Assembly: GCF_009834565.1 (NCBI RefSeq)
Contig: NZ_CP019428.1
Coordinates: 3,906,001 to 3,970,000, forward strand
Reading direction: 5' to 3'
DNA length: 64,000 nucleotides
Origin: Pseudomonas sp. R76
Lineage (GTDB): Bacteria; Pseudomonadota; Gammaproteobacteria; Pseudomonadales; Pseudomonadaceae
Part shown: one piece after another, positions 62,956-64,000 of the stretch
Layout of the letters: every line of letters begins with the position of its first letter
How positions within the stretch are numbered: the first letter of the stretch is position 1
The notes under the pieces: generated by a model
Databases searched by the model: none
Seen by the model: only the letters and a program-made list of their open reading frames with translations
What the model was told of the DNA's origin: nothing
Program-made: the position numbers and the translations under genes

Positions 62956-64000
62956 TTAAGCCGCTATTAACAATTGCGTGAGAAATCGGCCGTGATAACG
63001 GATCTGCGCCAGGGTCAATGCGGTGTAGCCGATGATCACCGCAGGCGGCAAACGGGCTTCCACGCAGAACTTGCCCAGCGGCTGCAACGTCAGCCCGACG
63101 GCGGCGGCGCGGGTGCAGAACTCGCTTTCCTCAATGCCGCTCGGCAACCACAGCACAAAGTGCAGCCCGGCTTGCTGACCGCTCACCGCGCACTCCGCTG
63201 GCAGACAGCCGAGCAACGCATCGCGCCGCGCCTGATACGCCTGACGCGAAGCTCGCAGGTGGCGCACAAAGGCGCCGCTGCAGAGGAATTCCACCAGCCC
63301 CAATTGATCGGTGGCGCCCACCGAGTGCCCGGTAAGTTGCAGGGTGCGCAGCAACGCTGGGCGTAACGCCTTGGGCACCACCATGAAACCCACACGCAAG
63401 CCGGGGAACAGGTTCTTGTTGAAGCTGCCGCAGTAGATGACGCGGTCGCCGGAGTCCAGGGATTTAAGCGCCGCCAGGGGCGCGCTGTTGTAGTTGTATT
63501 CGCTGTCGTAGTCGTCCTCGACCACCCAGGCGTCGGCGCGAGCGGCCCAATCCAGCAACGCCAGGCGGTGCGAGACGCTCAAGGTCATGCCCAATGGGGC
63601 CTGGTGCGCCGGCGTGACATAGGCCAGGCGCGCAGCGTCGGGCAATTGGGCGGTGTCCAGGCCTTCGGTCGTGACCGGGATCGCCAGGACATGCGCGCCG
63701 GCCAGGCTGAACAGGCGGCGCGCGGGCTTATAGCCAGGGTCTTCGACACAGGCGATGTCGCCAGGTTTGAGCACCGTGCGGGCGATGAGGTCCAGGCCGT
63801 GGCGAATGCCAGTGGTGACGATCACTTCATCCGCCTCGCAGTGCATGCCGCGATAACTGCGCAGGTAGTCGGCGATCTGTTCGCGCAACGCGGGCAAGCC
63901 GGCAGGATGGGCAGCCTCCAACACGCCAGGCCCGGCGGCGAGCAGCCCTCGGGAAATACAGCGCGCCCAGGCTTTGAGGTCGAACAGCCCGGCATCCGGG
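62956..64000 (-). CDS. MocR-type (GntR/aminotransferase) regulator, 5' end beyond the window
   Basis: Only the aminotransferase-like C-terminal domain is visible (at least 348 residues; the N-terminal GntR helix-turn-helix would lie past the right edge). The PLP-lysine region is YCGSFNKNLFPGLRVGFMVVP; other fold-type-I elements are VIVTTGIRHGLDLIARTVL, VEDPGYKPARRLF, YVTPAHQAPLGMTLS and WVVEDDYDSEYNYNS. Such PdxR/GabR-like regulators sense PLP-bound ligands. The target is unknown and the gene may be unrelated to cus. Confidence 0.85.
   Translation of the reverse strand, partial: PDAGLFDLKAWARCISRGLLAAGPGVLEAAHPAGLPALREQIADYLRSYRGMHCEADEVIVTTGIRHGLDLIARTVLKPGDIACVEDPGYKPARRLFSLAGAHVLAIPVTTEGLDTAQLPDAARLAYVTPAHQAPLGMTLSVSHRLALLDWAARADAWVVEDDYDSEYNYNSAPLAALKSLDSGDRVIYCGSFNKNLFPGLRVGFMVVPKALRPALLRTLQLTGHSVGATDQLGLVEFLCSGAFVRHLRASRQAYQARRDALLGCLPAECAVSGQQAGLHFVLWLPSGIEESEFCTRAAAVGLTLQPLGKFCVEARLPPAVIIGYTALTLAQIRYHGRFLTQLLIAA

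Overview
The window looks like a chromosome segment of a fluorescent Pseudomonas (P. fluorescens group). The evidence is high GC with C-ending codons, many copies of the GTGGGAGC(G/T)GGCTTGC-type palindromes common in that group, and families typical of it (DUF1652, DUF2789, DUF2946, DUF6124-like, a zinc-finger-less DksA, a LspA paralog). Assignments rest on reading motifs and remembered family features; no database search was run.

Layout. 1-4300: a solute-binding protein gene broken by an in-frame TGA, its LacI-type regulator, and a two-gene carboxy(nor)spermidine polyamine operon. 4320-6720: an unrecognised 757-residue protein beside an odd tRNA with anticodon CUU. 6720-8930: a C4-like antisense RNA and DUF6124-like gene, then a LspA paralog, each bounded by copies of one ~115-124 bp repeat. 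8930-16700: glutaminase, small envelope proteins, a 349-bp tandem duplication rich in palindromes, RNase T2, an oxidoreductase, a Nudix enzyme, gene remnants, AT-richer small genes, and a second C4-like/DUF6124-like locus. 17260-19106: an ECF sigma operon with anti-sigma and metal-sensor-like proteins. 19332-26676: small lipoprotein, diguanylate cyclase, GNAT, AraC regulator, FAH-family hydrolase and a siderophore receptor. 26931-33558: a 1530-residue Rhs protein with a low-GC C-terminal toxin and two paralogous candidate immunity proteins. 33622-42343: DUF2946, a TonB receptor interrupted by TAG, a glycine-betaine binding protein, small proteins, a chemoreceptor and DksA2-like protein. 42823-56877: a myo-inositol uptake and catabolism region. 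56930-62929: a CusCBA copper/silver efflux operon with a metal-binding-type small protein. 62956-end: a truncated MocR-type regulator.

Genes working together. In the inositol region the ABC transporter (42823-46456) would import inositol. IolG, IolE, IolD, IolB, IolI and a fused IolC kinase/aldolase (47999-55683) would degrade it, and the divergent RpiR-type regulator at 55969 probably controls both units, because near-identical TGGAA...TTCCA palindromes lie upstream of each. The final semialdehyde dehydrogenase (IolA/MmsA) is not in the window.

The most interesting finding is the pair of structured leaders at 7515-7745 and 15890-16123. Each has a 74-77 nt cloverleaf-like core carrying two short segments complementary to sites both upstream of the core and at the downstream ribosome binding site. 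The two loci use different segment sequences but keep the complementarity. This matches the logic of the phage P1/P7 C4 antisense RNA, here placed in front of small chromosomal genes of unknown function.
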